This document shows positions 54,245 to 63,400 of a DNA stretch of 64,000 bases, one piece after another (the first letter of the stretch is position 1; the number at the start of each line of letters is the position of its first letter). The translations under genes were made by a program, and so were the position numbers. The notes beneath the pieces were generated by a model. That model was not told where the DNA came from. It saw only the letters and a program-made list of their open reading frames with translations, and made no database searches. The stretch spans positions 186,001 through 250,000 of the forward strand of contig CAJNCS010000002.1 of NCBI GenBank assembly GCA_905221325.1. The letters run 5' to 3'. Origin of the DNA: a bacterium (GTDB lineage: Bacteria > Bacillota > Bacilli > Lactobacillales > Streptococcaceae).

Positions 54245-55340
54245 ATGGACATTTCAGAAATTCGTCAAAAAATTGACGCAAATCGTGAAAAATTAGCTTC
54301 TTTCAGGAGGTCTCTTTGACCTCGAAGGACTAGAGGAAGAGATTGCCATCTTGGAAAACAAGATGACGGAACCTGATTTTTGGAACGATAATATCGCGGC
54401 CCAAAAAACGTCGCAAGAATTAAATGAATTAAAAAATACCTACAACACCTTTCGCAAGATGGAGGAGTTGCAGGATGAAGTTGAAATTTTATTGGACTTT
54501 TTAGCAGAAGACGAGTCAGTCCATGATGAACTGGTTGAACAGTTGACAGAACTGGATAAGATGATGACCAGCTACGAGATGACGCTTCTCTTGTCAGAAC
54601 CTTATGACCACAATAATGCTATTCTGGAAATCCATCCAGGTTCTGGTGGTACTGAGGCTCAGGACTGGGGGGATATGTTGCTTCGTATGTATACTCGTTA
54701 TGGAAATGCCAAAGGCTTTAAAGTCGAAGTCTTGGATTACCAGGCTGGTGATGAAGCAGGTATCAAGTCTGTGACCTTGTCTTTTGAAGGACCCAATGCA
54801 TACGGCCTACTTAAATCAGAAATGGGTGTTCACCGTTTGGTCCGTATTTCGCCATTTGACTCTGCTAAACGTCGCCATACTTCATTTACATCCGTAGAGG
54901 TTATGCCTGAGTTGGATGATACCATCGAAGTGGAGATTCGTGAAGATGATATCAAAATGGATACCTTCCGTTCAGGTGGTGCTGGTGGACAGAACGTCAA
55001 TAAGGTTTCAACAGGTGTGCGTTTGACACACATTCCTACGGGAACTGTCGTCCAATCAACGGTCGATCGTACCCAGTATGGAAATAGAGATCGTGCCATG
55101 AAGATGTTGCAGGCTAAGCTCTATCAAATGGAGCAAGAAAAGAAAGCTGCGGAAGTTGATTCCCTTAAAGGTGAGAAAAAAGAAATCACATGGGGAAGCC
55201 AAATTCGTTCATATGTTTTTACGCCTTATACTATGGTAAAAGATCACCGTACAAGCTTTGAAGTTGCTCAGGTAGATAAGGTGATGGATGGAGACCTTGA
55301 TGGTTTTATCGATGCCTACCTCAAGTGGCGAATCAGCTAA
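54245..55340 (+). CDS. prfB: Peptide chain release factor 2 (programmed +1 frameshift)
   Basis: Translated as join(54245..54316, 54318..55340), 364 residues. The first frame has 24 codons and reaches an in-frame TGA at 54317, directly after CTT and three bases behind the internal Shine-Dalgarno AGGAGG (54305-54310). A +1 slip at CTT-T reads GAC next. Domain marks: GGQ motif in [11 protein letters not shown] and the stop-codon-reading SPF in [13 protein letters not shown]2 reads UGA and UAA, so low RF2 raises the slip: autoregulation. RBS AAAGGAG precedes the first ATG. It lies before ftsE and may be co-transcribed. Confidence 0.96.
54305..54320 (+). promoter_or_regulatory. prfB frameshift signal
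   Basis: AGGAGG, three bases, CTT TGA C: the conserved recoding site of bacterial prfB. Confidence 0.95.
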
Positions 55341-55357
55341 GATAGAAAGGAACTCAT

Positions 55358-56050
55358 ATGTCAATCATTGAAATGAGAGATGTTGTCAAAAAGTATGACA
55401 ATGGAACGACTGCCCTGCGTGGAGTATCTGTTACCATTGAACCAGGAGAGTTTGCCTATATCGTAGGACCTTCTGGGGCAGGTAAGTCAACCTTTATTCG
55501 AGCTTTATACCGGGAAGTAAAAATCGAAAAAGGAAGCCTAACAGTTGCAGGCTTTAATTTAGTTAAAATCAAGAAGAAAGATATCCCTCTACTCCGTCGC
55601 AGTGTTGGGGTAGTCTTTCAAGATTACAAACTCTTGCCTAAGAAAACTGTTTATGAGAATATTGCTTACGCAATGGAAGTTATCGGAGAGAACCGTCGCA
55701 ATATTAAGAAACGGGTTATGGAAGTCTTGGACTTGGTCGGTTTGAAACACAAGGTTCGCTCTTTCCCTAATGAACTCTCAGGTGGAGAGCAGCAACGGAT
55801 TGCGATTGCTCGTGCGATTGTGAACAATCCTAAGGTATTGATTGCCGATGAGCCGACAGGAAACTTGGACCCAGATAATTCATGGGAAATTATGAATCTG
55901 TTGGAACGCATCAATCTCCAAGGTACTACTGTCTTGATGGCGACTCACAATAGCCAGATTGTAAATACCTTGCGCCACCGTGTCATTGCCATTGAAAATG
56001 GCCGTGTCGTTCGTGACGAAGCTAAAGGAGAATATGGATACGATGATTAG
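55358..56050 (+). CDS. ftsE: Cell division ATP-binding protein FtsE
   Basis: 230 residues. Walker A GPSGAGKST (about 36-44), signature LSGGEQQRIAIARA, Walker B VLIADEPTGNLDPD. With FtsX it activates peptidoglycan hydrolases (PcsB in streptococci) at the septum. RBS GAAAGGA; 17 bases after prfB. Confidence 0.96.
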   Translation: MSIIEMRDVVKKYDNGTTALRGVSVTIEPGEFAYIVGPSGAGKSTFIRALYREVKIEKGSLTVAGFNLVKIKKKDIPLLRRSVGVVFQDYKLLPKKTVYENIAYAMEVIGENRRNIKKRVMEVLDLVGLKHKVRSFPNELSGGEQQRIAIARAIVNNPKVLIADEPTGNLDPDNSWEIMNLLERINLQGTTVLMATHNSQIVNTLRHRVIAIENGRVVRDEAKGEYGYDD

Positions 56051-56969
56051 TAGATTTTTTCGCCATTTATTTGAATCATTAAAAAGTTTAAAACGAAATG
56101 GCTGGATGACAGTAGCAGCAGTGAGTTCGGTTATGATTACCTTGACTCTGGTTGCCCTGTTTGCATCTGTAATTTTTAATACAGCCAAGCTGGCTACCGA
56201 TATTGAAAACAATGTTCGTGTCATGGTTTACATTCGTAAGGATGTAGCAGATAATAGTGAAACGATTGAAAAAGAAGGTCAGACAGTTACCAATAATGAC
56301 TATCACAAGGTTTATGATGCCTTAAAAGCCATGCAAGGTGTTAAGAATGTCACTTTTTCAAGCAAGGAAGAGCAGTATCAAAAATTGACTGAAACGATGG
56401 GGGATGACTGGAAGGTCTTTGAAGGGGATGCCAATCCTCTCTATGATGCCTATATCGTTGATACCAATACTCCGAGTGATGTTCCTAAAGTAGCAGAAGA
56501 GGCCAAGAAAATTGAAGGGGTATCTGAGGTTCAAGACGGTGGTGCCAACACTCAACGACTTTTCGAACTGGCTTCCTTTATCCGTGTTTGGGGATTGGTT
56601 ATTGCAGGGCTCTTGATTTTCATTGCGGTTTTCTTAATTTCTAATACTATCCGTATTACCATTATTTCTCGGAGCCGTGAAATTCAAATCATGCGTCTAG
56701 TAGGAGCTAAAAATGGCTACATTAGAGGACCATTCTTACTTGAAGGCGCCTTTATCGGTTTATTTGGAGCAGCTATTCCTTCAGTCCTTGTATTCTTTGT
56801 TTATAATATGGTTTATCAATCTGTCAATAAATCTTTGGTGGGGCAAAACTTGTCAATGATTACACCAGATGTGTTTATCCCTGTGATGACAGTCCTATTG
56901 TTTGTGATTGGTATTTTCATTGGAGCAATTGGCTCGGGCATTTCAATGCGTCGATTCTTGAAGATCTAG
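56043..56969 (+). CDS. ftsX: Cell division protein FtsX
   Basis: 308 residues from the ATG at 56043, the length known for the pneumococcal protein. It overlaps the ftsE stop by eight bases, with AAAGGAG 12 bases upstream; an ATG at 56034 is only three bases from that RBS. Four membrane segments with a large extracellular loop between the first two (about 50-165), the site that contacts PcsB. ISNTIRITIISRSREIQIMRLVGA is typical of FtsX (in part: SREIQIMRLVGA). Confidence 0.95.
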   Translation: MISRFFRHLFESLKSLKRNGWMTVAAVSSVMITLTLVALFASVIFNTAKLATDIENNVRVMVYIRKDVADNSETIEKEGQTVTNNDYHKVYDALKAMQGVKNVTFSSKEEQYQKLTETMGDDWKVFEGDANPLYDAYIVDTNTPSDVPKVAEEAKKIEGVSEVQDGGANTQRLFELASFIRVWGLVIAGLLIFIAVFLISNTIRITIISRSREIQIMRLVGAKNGYIRGPFLLEGAFIGLFGAAIPSVLVFFVYNMVYQSVNKSLVGQNLSMITPDVFIPVMTVLLFVIGIFIGAIGSGISMRRFLKI

Positions 56970-57020
56970 TTGGATATAAGTGCAAATTGCAGAGCAAATC
57001 AGAAAAATAATACATATTCA

Positions 57021-57058
57021 AAAGAGAAGTTTTCGTAAACTTCTCTTTTTCCTTTTTT
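57021..57058 (+). terminator. Terminator of the prfB-ftsE-ftsX unit
   Basis: AAAGAGAAGTTT / AAACTTCTCTTT stem with loop TCGT and a T run. Confidence 0.9.
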
Positions 57059-57094
57059 TAAATAAAAAAAATAGAAAATTTTTTTATAAAAGCC

Positions 57095-57163
57095 TTTACA
57101 AAAAAAATAAAAGTGGTATAATTAATACATAACAAAATGCAAACGTTTTCGTAAAACGTTTGC
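57095..57163 (+). promoter_or_regulatory. ptsG promoter and palindromic leader with cre-like half
   Basis: TTTACA (57095-57100), 16-bp spacer, TATAAT (57117-57122) with TGG extension. A perfect inverted repeat with 11-bp arms GCAAACGTTTT / AAAACGTTTGC and three-base centre lies at 57139-57163, just past the expected start. Each arm holds an AAACGTTT core like cre sites; CcpA binding is likely, and the RNA would form a hairpin at its 5' end. Confidence 0.75.
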
Positions 57164-57187
57164 TTAAATAAAATAAAGGAGATTTGA

Positions 57188-59374
57188 ATGATGAAAGCTA
57201 CATTCAAAAATGTCTTGTCTTTCGAATTTTGGCAAAAATTCGGTAAGGCTTTAATGGTAGTTATCGCCGTTATGCCAGCGGCGGGATTGATGATATCAAT
57301 TGGTAAATCAATCGTGTTGATCGACCCAAACCTTGCTCCTCTAGTGATTACAGGTGGAATCCTTGAGCAAATTGGTTGGGGGGTTATCGGTAACCTTCAT
57401 ATCTTGTTTGCCCTTGCTATTGGGGGAAGCTGGGCAAAAGAACGTGCAGGTGGTGCATTTGCAGCCGGACTTGCCTTTATCTTAATTAACCGTATTACAG
57501 GTACTATCTTCGGTGTTACAGGTGATATGTTGAAAAACCCTGAAGCAATGGTTACTACCTTATTTGGTGGAACAATCAAAGTTGCTGATTACTTCATCAG
57601 TGTTCTTGAAGCACCAGCATTGAACATGGGTGTTTTTGTAGGGATTATCTCTGGTTTTGTAGGGGCAACCGCCTTCAACAAATACTACAACTACCGTAAA
57701 CTTCCTGATGCGCTTTCATTCTTCAATGGGAAACGCTTCGTACCATTCGTTGTCATCCTTCGTTCAGCTATTGCAGCAATTGTACTTGCAGCTTTCTGGC
57801 CAGTAGTTCAAACCGGTATCAATAACTTTGGTATTTGGATTGCCAACTCTCAAGAAACTGCTCCAGTTCTCGCACCATTCTTGTATGGTACCTTGGAACG
57901 TTTGCTCTTGCCATTTGGTCTTCACCACATGTTGACAATCCCAATGAACTATACAGCTCTTGGTGGAACATACGAAATCCTTACTGGTGCAGCTAAAGGA
58001 ACTCAAGTATTTGGTCAAGACCCACTTTGGCTTGCTTGGGTGACAGACCTTGTTAACCTTAAAGGTTCAAATGCTGACCAATACCAACACCTTCTTACAA
58101 CTATCACTCCAGCTCGTTTCAAAGTTGGTCAAATGATCGGTTCATTCGGTATCTTGATGGGTGTGATCGTTGCCATCTACCGTAATGTTGATGCAGACAA
58201 GAAACACCAATACAAAGGTATGATGATTGCGACAGCTCTTGCGACATTCTTGACAGGGGTTACTGAACCAATCGAGTACATGTTCATGTTCGTCGCAACA
58301 CCAATGTATCTTGTTTATTCTCTTGTTCAAGGTGCTGCCTTTGCTATGGCGGACATCGTTCACCTTCGTATGCACTCATTCGGTTCAATTGAATTCTTGA
58401 CTCGTACTCCGCTAGCTATCAATGCTGGTATCGGTATGGATATCATTAACTTCGTTTGGGTAACTGTTCTCTTTGCTGTAATCATGTACTTTATCGCAAA
58501 CTTCATGATTCAAAAATTCAACTATGCAACTCCAGGACGTAACGGAAACTATGAAACTGCTGAAGGAGCTTCAGAAGGAGCTGCTCCAGGAGAAACAAAA
58601 GTTGCAGCTGCTTCTCAAGCTGTAAATATCATTAACCTTCTTGGTGGCCGTGCAAACATCGTAGATGTAGATGCATGTATGACTCGTCTTCGTGTAACTG
58701 TTAAGGACGCAGATCGTGTTGGTACTGAGGAACAATGGAAAGCTGAAGGGGCTATGGGACTTGTCATGAAAGGACAAGGCGTCCAAGCTATCTACGGACC
58801 AAAAGCTGACGTGTTGAAATCTGATATCCAAGATATCCTTGACTCAGGTGAGGTAATTCCTGAAACTCTTCCAAGCCAAATGACGGAAGCTCAACAAAAT
58901 ACTGTACATTTCAAGGGTGTAACTGAGGAAGTTTACTCAGTAGCTGATGGTCAAGTCATTGCCTTGGAACAAGTGAAAGACCCAGTTTTTGCTCAAAAAA
59001 TGATGGGTGACGGATTTGCGGTAGAACCAGCCAATGGAAATATCGTATCTCCAGTTACAGGTACTGTATCAAGTATCTTCCCTACAAAACATGCTCTTGG
59101 TCTTGTGACTGAAGCAGGTCTTGAAGTACTTGTTCACATCGGTTTGGATACTGTAAGCCTTGAAGGAAAACCATTCACAGTTCACGTTTCTGAAGGACAA
59201 AAGGTTGCTGCTGGTGATCTTCTTGTTACAGCTGACTTGGATGCTATCCGTGCAGCAGGTCGTGAAACTTCAACAGTGGTTGTCTTCACAAATGGAGATG
59301 TTCTCAAATCTGTTAAATTAGAACAAACTGGTTCTCTTGCAGCTAAAACAGCAGTTGCTAAAGTAGAATTGTAA
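57188..59374 (+). CDS. ptsG: PTS glucose-family transporter, EIICBA
   Basis: 728 residues. EIIC membrane domain (about 1-455), an Ala/Glu/Gly-rich linker, EIIB with the phosphocysteine Cys497 in DVDACMTRLRV, and EIIA at the C-terminus with the phosphohistidine His650 in VLVHIGLDTV. It imports and phosphorylates glucose or a close relative. The domain order C-B-A and the EIIC sequence GLHHMLTIPMNY fit the glucose/N-acetylglucosamine family. RBS AAAGGAGA precedes two adjacent ATGs. Confidence 0.93.
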   Translation: MMKATFKNVLSFEFWQKFGKALMVVIAVMPAAGLMISIGKSIVLIDPNLAPLVITGGILEQIGWGVIGNLHILFALAIGGSWAKERAGGAFAAGLAFILINRITGTIFGVTGDMLKNPEAMVTTLFGGTIKVADYFISVLEAPALNMGVFVGIISGFVGATAFNKYYNYRKLPDALSFFNGKRFVPFVVILRSAIAAIVLAAFWPVVQTGINNFGIWIANSQETAPVLAPFLYGTLERLLLPFGLHHMLTIPMNYTALGGTYEILTGAAKGTQVFGQDPLWLAWVTDLVNLKGSNADQYQHLLTTITPARFKVGQMIGSFGILMGVIVAIYRNVDADKKHQYKGMMIATALATFLTGVTEPIEYMFMFVATPMYLVYSLVQGAAFAMADIVHLRMHSFGSIEFLTRTPLAINAGIGMDIINFVWVTVLFAVIMYFIANFMIQKFNYATPGRNGNYETAEGASEGAAPGETKVAAASQAVNIINLLGGRANIVDVDACMTRLRVTVKDADRVGTEEQWKAEGAMGLVMKGQGVQAIYGPKADVLKSDIQDILDSGEVIPETLPSQMTEAQQNTVHFKGVTEEVYSVADGQVIALEQVKDPVFAQKMMGDGFAVEPANGNIVSPVTGTVSSIFPTKHALGLVTEAGLEVLVHIGLDTVSLEGKPFTVHVSEGQKVAAGDLLVTADLDAIRAAGRETSTVVVFTNGDVLKSVKLEQTGSLAAKTAVAKVEL

Positions 59375-59381
59375 TATACTT

Positions 59382-59413
59382 GAGGTTGGAAGCTGTTTTC
59401 CAACCTCTTGTTT
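59382..59413 (+). terminator. Terminator of ptsG
   Basis: GAGGTTGGAA / TTCCAACCTC stem followed by TTGTTTT. Confidence 0.75.
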
Positions 59414-59425
59414 TAGGAGAAAAGC

Positions 59426-60241
59426 ATGAAATTTTTAACACTCAATACCCACAGTTGGATGGAGAAGGAAGCAGAGGAAAAATTCCAGCTCTTGCTCCAG
59501 GATATTCTTGAAAAAGACTATGATTTGATTTGTTTCCAAGAAATCAATCAAGAAATTACTTCTCCAGAAGTGGAGGTTGATGACCTCTATCAAGCTTTAC
59601 CAGCGGCAGAACCCATTCATCAAGACCACTATGTGAGACTTTTGGTTGAAAAGTTGGCTGAGAAAGGAAGAAGCTACTACTGGACTTGGGCTTACAATCA
59701 TATCGGCTATGACCGTTACCATGAAGGTGTGGCAATCTTATCTAAAACACCTATTGAAGCCAGAGAGATTTTAGTTTCAGATGTGGATGATCCAACAGAC
59801 TACCATACTCGCCGTGTCGCCTTGGCAGAGACAGAAGTTGAAGGGAAGGAGCTTGCTCTTGCAAGTGTTCATCTTTCTTGGTGGAATAAAGGTTTCCAGG
59901 AAGAATGGGCACGATTTGAGGCTGTTCTGAAAGTTTTGAACAAACCTCTGATTTTAGCTGGTGATTTCAATAACCCAGCTGGTCAGGAAGGCTACCAAGC
60001 CATTCTAGCTAGTCCTCTAGAGTTACAAGATGCTTTTGAAGTTGCTAAAGAGAGAAGCGGTAGCTATACAGTTCCACCAGAAATTGATGGTTGGAAAGGC
60101 AACTCTGAACCGCTTCGAATTGACTATGTCTTTACAACGAAAGAGTTAGAAGTAGAAAGCTTGCATGTAGTTTTTGATGGTCAGAATAGTCCGCAAGTCA
60201 GTGACCACTATGGTTTGAACGCGGTATTAAATTGGAAATAA
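59426..60241 (+). CDS. Endonuclease/exonuclease/phosphatase family hydrolase
   Basis: 271 residues, EEP superfamily: N-terminal LTLNTHSW, metal ligand Glu in ICFQEINQE, HEGVAILSK, ASVHLSWWN, LAGDFNN and the C-terminal SDHYGL, all in the usual order for Mg-dependent phosphodiesterases. No signal peptide, so cytoplasmic. Substrate unknown; nucleases, sphingomyelinases and sugar- or lipid-phosphate phosphodiesterases share the fold. RBS AGGAGA. It follows ptsG by 51 bases beyond a terminator. Confidence 0.85.
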   Translation: MKFLTLNTHSWMEKEAEEKFQLLLQDILEKDYDLICFQEINQEITSPEVEVDDLYQALPAAEPIHQDHYVRLLVEKLAEKGRSYYWTWAYNHIGYDRYHEGVAILSKTPIEAREILVSDVDDPTDYHTRRVALAETEVEGKELALASVHLSWWNKGFQEEWARFEAVLKVLNKPLILAGDFNNPAGQEGYQAILASPLELQDAFEVAKERSGSYTVPPEIDGWKGNSEPLRIDYVFTTKELEVESLHVVFDGQNSPQVSDHYGLNAVLNWK

Positions 60242-60246
60242 AAGCA

Positions 60247-60281
60247 AAAAATGAAAGGGAGCGATTCCTTTCATTTTTTTA
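60247..60281 (+). terminator. Terminator of the EEP hydrolase gene
   Basis: AAAATGAAAGG / CCTTTCATTTT stem with T run. Confidence 0.85.
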
Positions 60282-60405
60282 CAAAAATTCCTATAATTAC
60301 TATTTTGGAGAAGAAGTTTTTTGTATATTTGTATATTATGAGGAAATATCCACAAATAAGTTTTTAAAAATTTACGGTCAAAAAATCGCTAATATTAACT
60401 ATTTA

Positions 60406-60414
60406 TGATAGAAT
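60406..60414 (+). promoter_or_regulatory. Extended -10 promoter of the surface protein gene
   Basis: TGATAGAAT about 30 bases before the ATG; no clear -35. Confidence 0.5.
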
Positions 60415-60443
60415 GAAAATAATGAAATAAAAGGAGGACTGGA

Positions 60444-63400
60444 ATGTTTTTTCAGGATAGAAAGATAAAATATTCAATCCGCAAATTGTCAGTTGCTACT
60501 GTATCCCTTGCGATTGGATTTTTGTTTGCGCCTGCGGCGCTTGGAGCCGCTCAAGTAGCTCAAGCTGATGAGCTTACGGCTACTGAACAAGTGGAGAATA
60601 AAGCAGAGAATCAGGTCTCGGTGGGCTCTTCTGCAGCAGAGCGAGCAGAATCCCAGAAAGAAAGCCAAGTTGCTTTGAAGTCTGCTGCACCTGCTGCGAC
60701 AGAGACAAGTCAAGCGACAGATTCGACTGTTTTTAAAAATACTCAGCCAGCTACAGGCACTGCCCAAGCAACTCCAGCAAATGCTAGTCTCAATAAGAGC
60801 ACTTTGGAAAACTACCTCAAAGAGTTGCGTAGCAAGGACTTTTCGAGTAAGACAGATGATAGCCTAGAAATCTTGAATGGCGTGATGGCAGCTGCTGATA
60901 GCGTGCTTCAAACTGCAACAAAGCAAGAAGAGATTGATAAAGTTTATCGCAATCTCGTAACCTTTGTCAATTCAGGTCTTCGTGATAAAAATCCGAAAGT
61001 CATCCCAGACAAGGATAAGACTCCTCATAGTGCACTTTATGAGTTTGAAAGTGCTACACCAGGAAAAACAACTCCGCTTACTCTGAGCTACTTAAAGCCA
61101 GAAGACACAAAAATCTACAAAAAGGGCGATAAAGTAAAGGCCATCCAGCCAACTGAAACAACTTATGTAGAGAATGATGGAAGTGGTAGATGGACCTTTA
61201 AGGGCTATGACTATGATAGTCAGGTGATTGACAAAGATGATGTCTTCTTCACAGGTAAGTGGGAATTTACACCGACACCATATAAGGCAACCTATAGAGC
61301 GGTTAATGGATCACCTGGAAAAACTTTGCCATCTTATGTTGCAAATTGGAGTCCAGAAGATAAAAGAAGATTTGCTGAGGGTGAAGTAGTAAAAGCACAA
61401 GAATTTCACTATGTTTTTTATACTTCAGAAGAATATCCTAACCGAAAAGGCTATTGGGCTTTGACTGGCTTTGATGCTCCAAGTAAAGTGGCAAACAATG
61501 GCGATGTAGAGTTCGTAGGAACTTGGAAATACTTTGAGGATGTCACTGTATCCTACAAACCTATGAACCAGCACGATTTTGAGAATTTTTATCATTTACC
61601 AAGTAGTCCTAAGACCTCACGTGACGAATATAAATTACCTCTTCCTAAGGAGATAAAAGATCTAGAAAGTAAGCTATACGATTACAAGCTTTCTCTCAAT
61701 CAGTTTGATAAACGTGATGAGTATTTACCTAAAAATATACTGGATACGGTAGCAGCCTTGCTTCGCTACGATGAAGTTCAAGGTGTCTACAAACCCTTTT
61801 ATGATGCGGAAAATGAAGGAAATTGGACCTTTGAGGAAGATGTAGTAGATTTAACCTTCAGTCGTGAACTAGAGCGGGCGGCTACATATGGGGAAATACC
61901 AAAAGTTACAATACCATTGGAGTTTGTATTTAAAGGGGTTCCTCGGAAACCGACTTATGAGTTTGTCAGTGGAACGGCTGGCAAAGCACTACCTGCTGAG
62001 ATCAATAATCTGAAGCCGGTAGATATGCCTGAATGGGAGTATGCAAAGAGAAAGCAATACCCGAAAGGTGAGATGGTTCAGTCTGTTAGACCGACTCAAG
62101 AGTCCTACTATGATGCAGTTAACAAGGGTACCTGGACCTTTACAGGCTACGATTTTACTGAAAAACCAGTAAGTGAGTGGGATCATAAAGGATGGAACCT
62201 TAAGTTTACAGGTACTTGGACTTTTGTAGCGGATAAGTACTCAGAAAACTATGAGTTTGTTAGCTCAGATCCTAGTCGATCTCTACCAGCTGCAGTTAAG
62301 GCCTTGACGCCAAGTAATACAAATACTTACGATAATGGCGATACTGTATATGTGGAATATCCACGTGAGACGACCTACATGGACTTTGATAACGAGGGTA
62401 CTTGGAAATTTAATGGCTATGACGCTAATAGCAAGGTAGTTAATCAAGATAAAGTTCTCTTTACAGGTAAATGGTCCTTCACACCACACAGAGATAAGAC
62501 TGTTTCCTTTGACTTTGTCAGTGATACCCCAGGGAAGGCTATTCCGAATGATCTGAAGGCGCAAATTCCAGCTTCTATCACGACATCTCCGAAAGATTAT
62601 TCTGATAATGTTAGATATGTCATTGAAAGTTTCTATACATACACAGATGATGATAATGATGGTACATGGAAGTTTATTGCTCCTGAGAAGATAGAAAAAC
62701 CATCTGATGATGAGGACTCTACTTACACACTCCACTGGGTCTTTGAACCGACCAAGCGTAGTGTTTATTATGACTTCTATACAGATTCAAAAGATGATTC
62801 TGGTCAAACGATCTATCCGCCATCAACTTTGTATAATTTAATCACTTACGAAAGAGAATTTGTCAAGGGTGAAAAAGCTCGCGTTAAAATGCCGTCTAAA
62901 ACAAGATTTGAGGATCCTGATGGCCGAGGGACTTGGGTATTTGATGACTACTATGAAGATGATAATACGACTATTTCTCCACGTGTGAAAACAGTCGGGG
63001 CAGGAGACGTTATCTTTAGAGGGAAATGGATTTTGGTTCCTACCAATCAGTCTGATACGATCTACAGAGTGGAGTATAAATTTACTAACTCGACTCCTGC
63101 CTATCCTCTTCCAAATAAGATTCGCGATATGCTTCCAGCTGGCACTGATTTCGTTGCACGAGCTGACGATTACAAAGATGCAAGCAAACTTGCCACCACC
63201 ACAGTGACTGTTCCGACAGGTACTTGGATCTTCCATGGTTTTGATGCGGATAAATACGGAAAAGCTATTGCAGGTACGAAAGTGAAGACCATCACAGGCT
63301 CTTGGAGCTTTACGCCAAATGGTATAGATTATCAGTTCCAATCAACCAATCCTGCTTTTGCACTACCAGATCATATCACCAAGTTGACTCCGAAAAATCC

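Noticed and set aside
54351..55340. prfB starting at the ATG at 54351
   Set aside because: The upstream RBS, 24-codon first frame and perfect recoding site show the longer joined gene.
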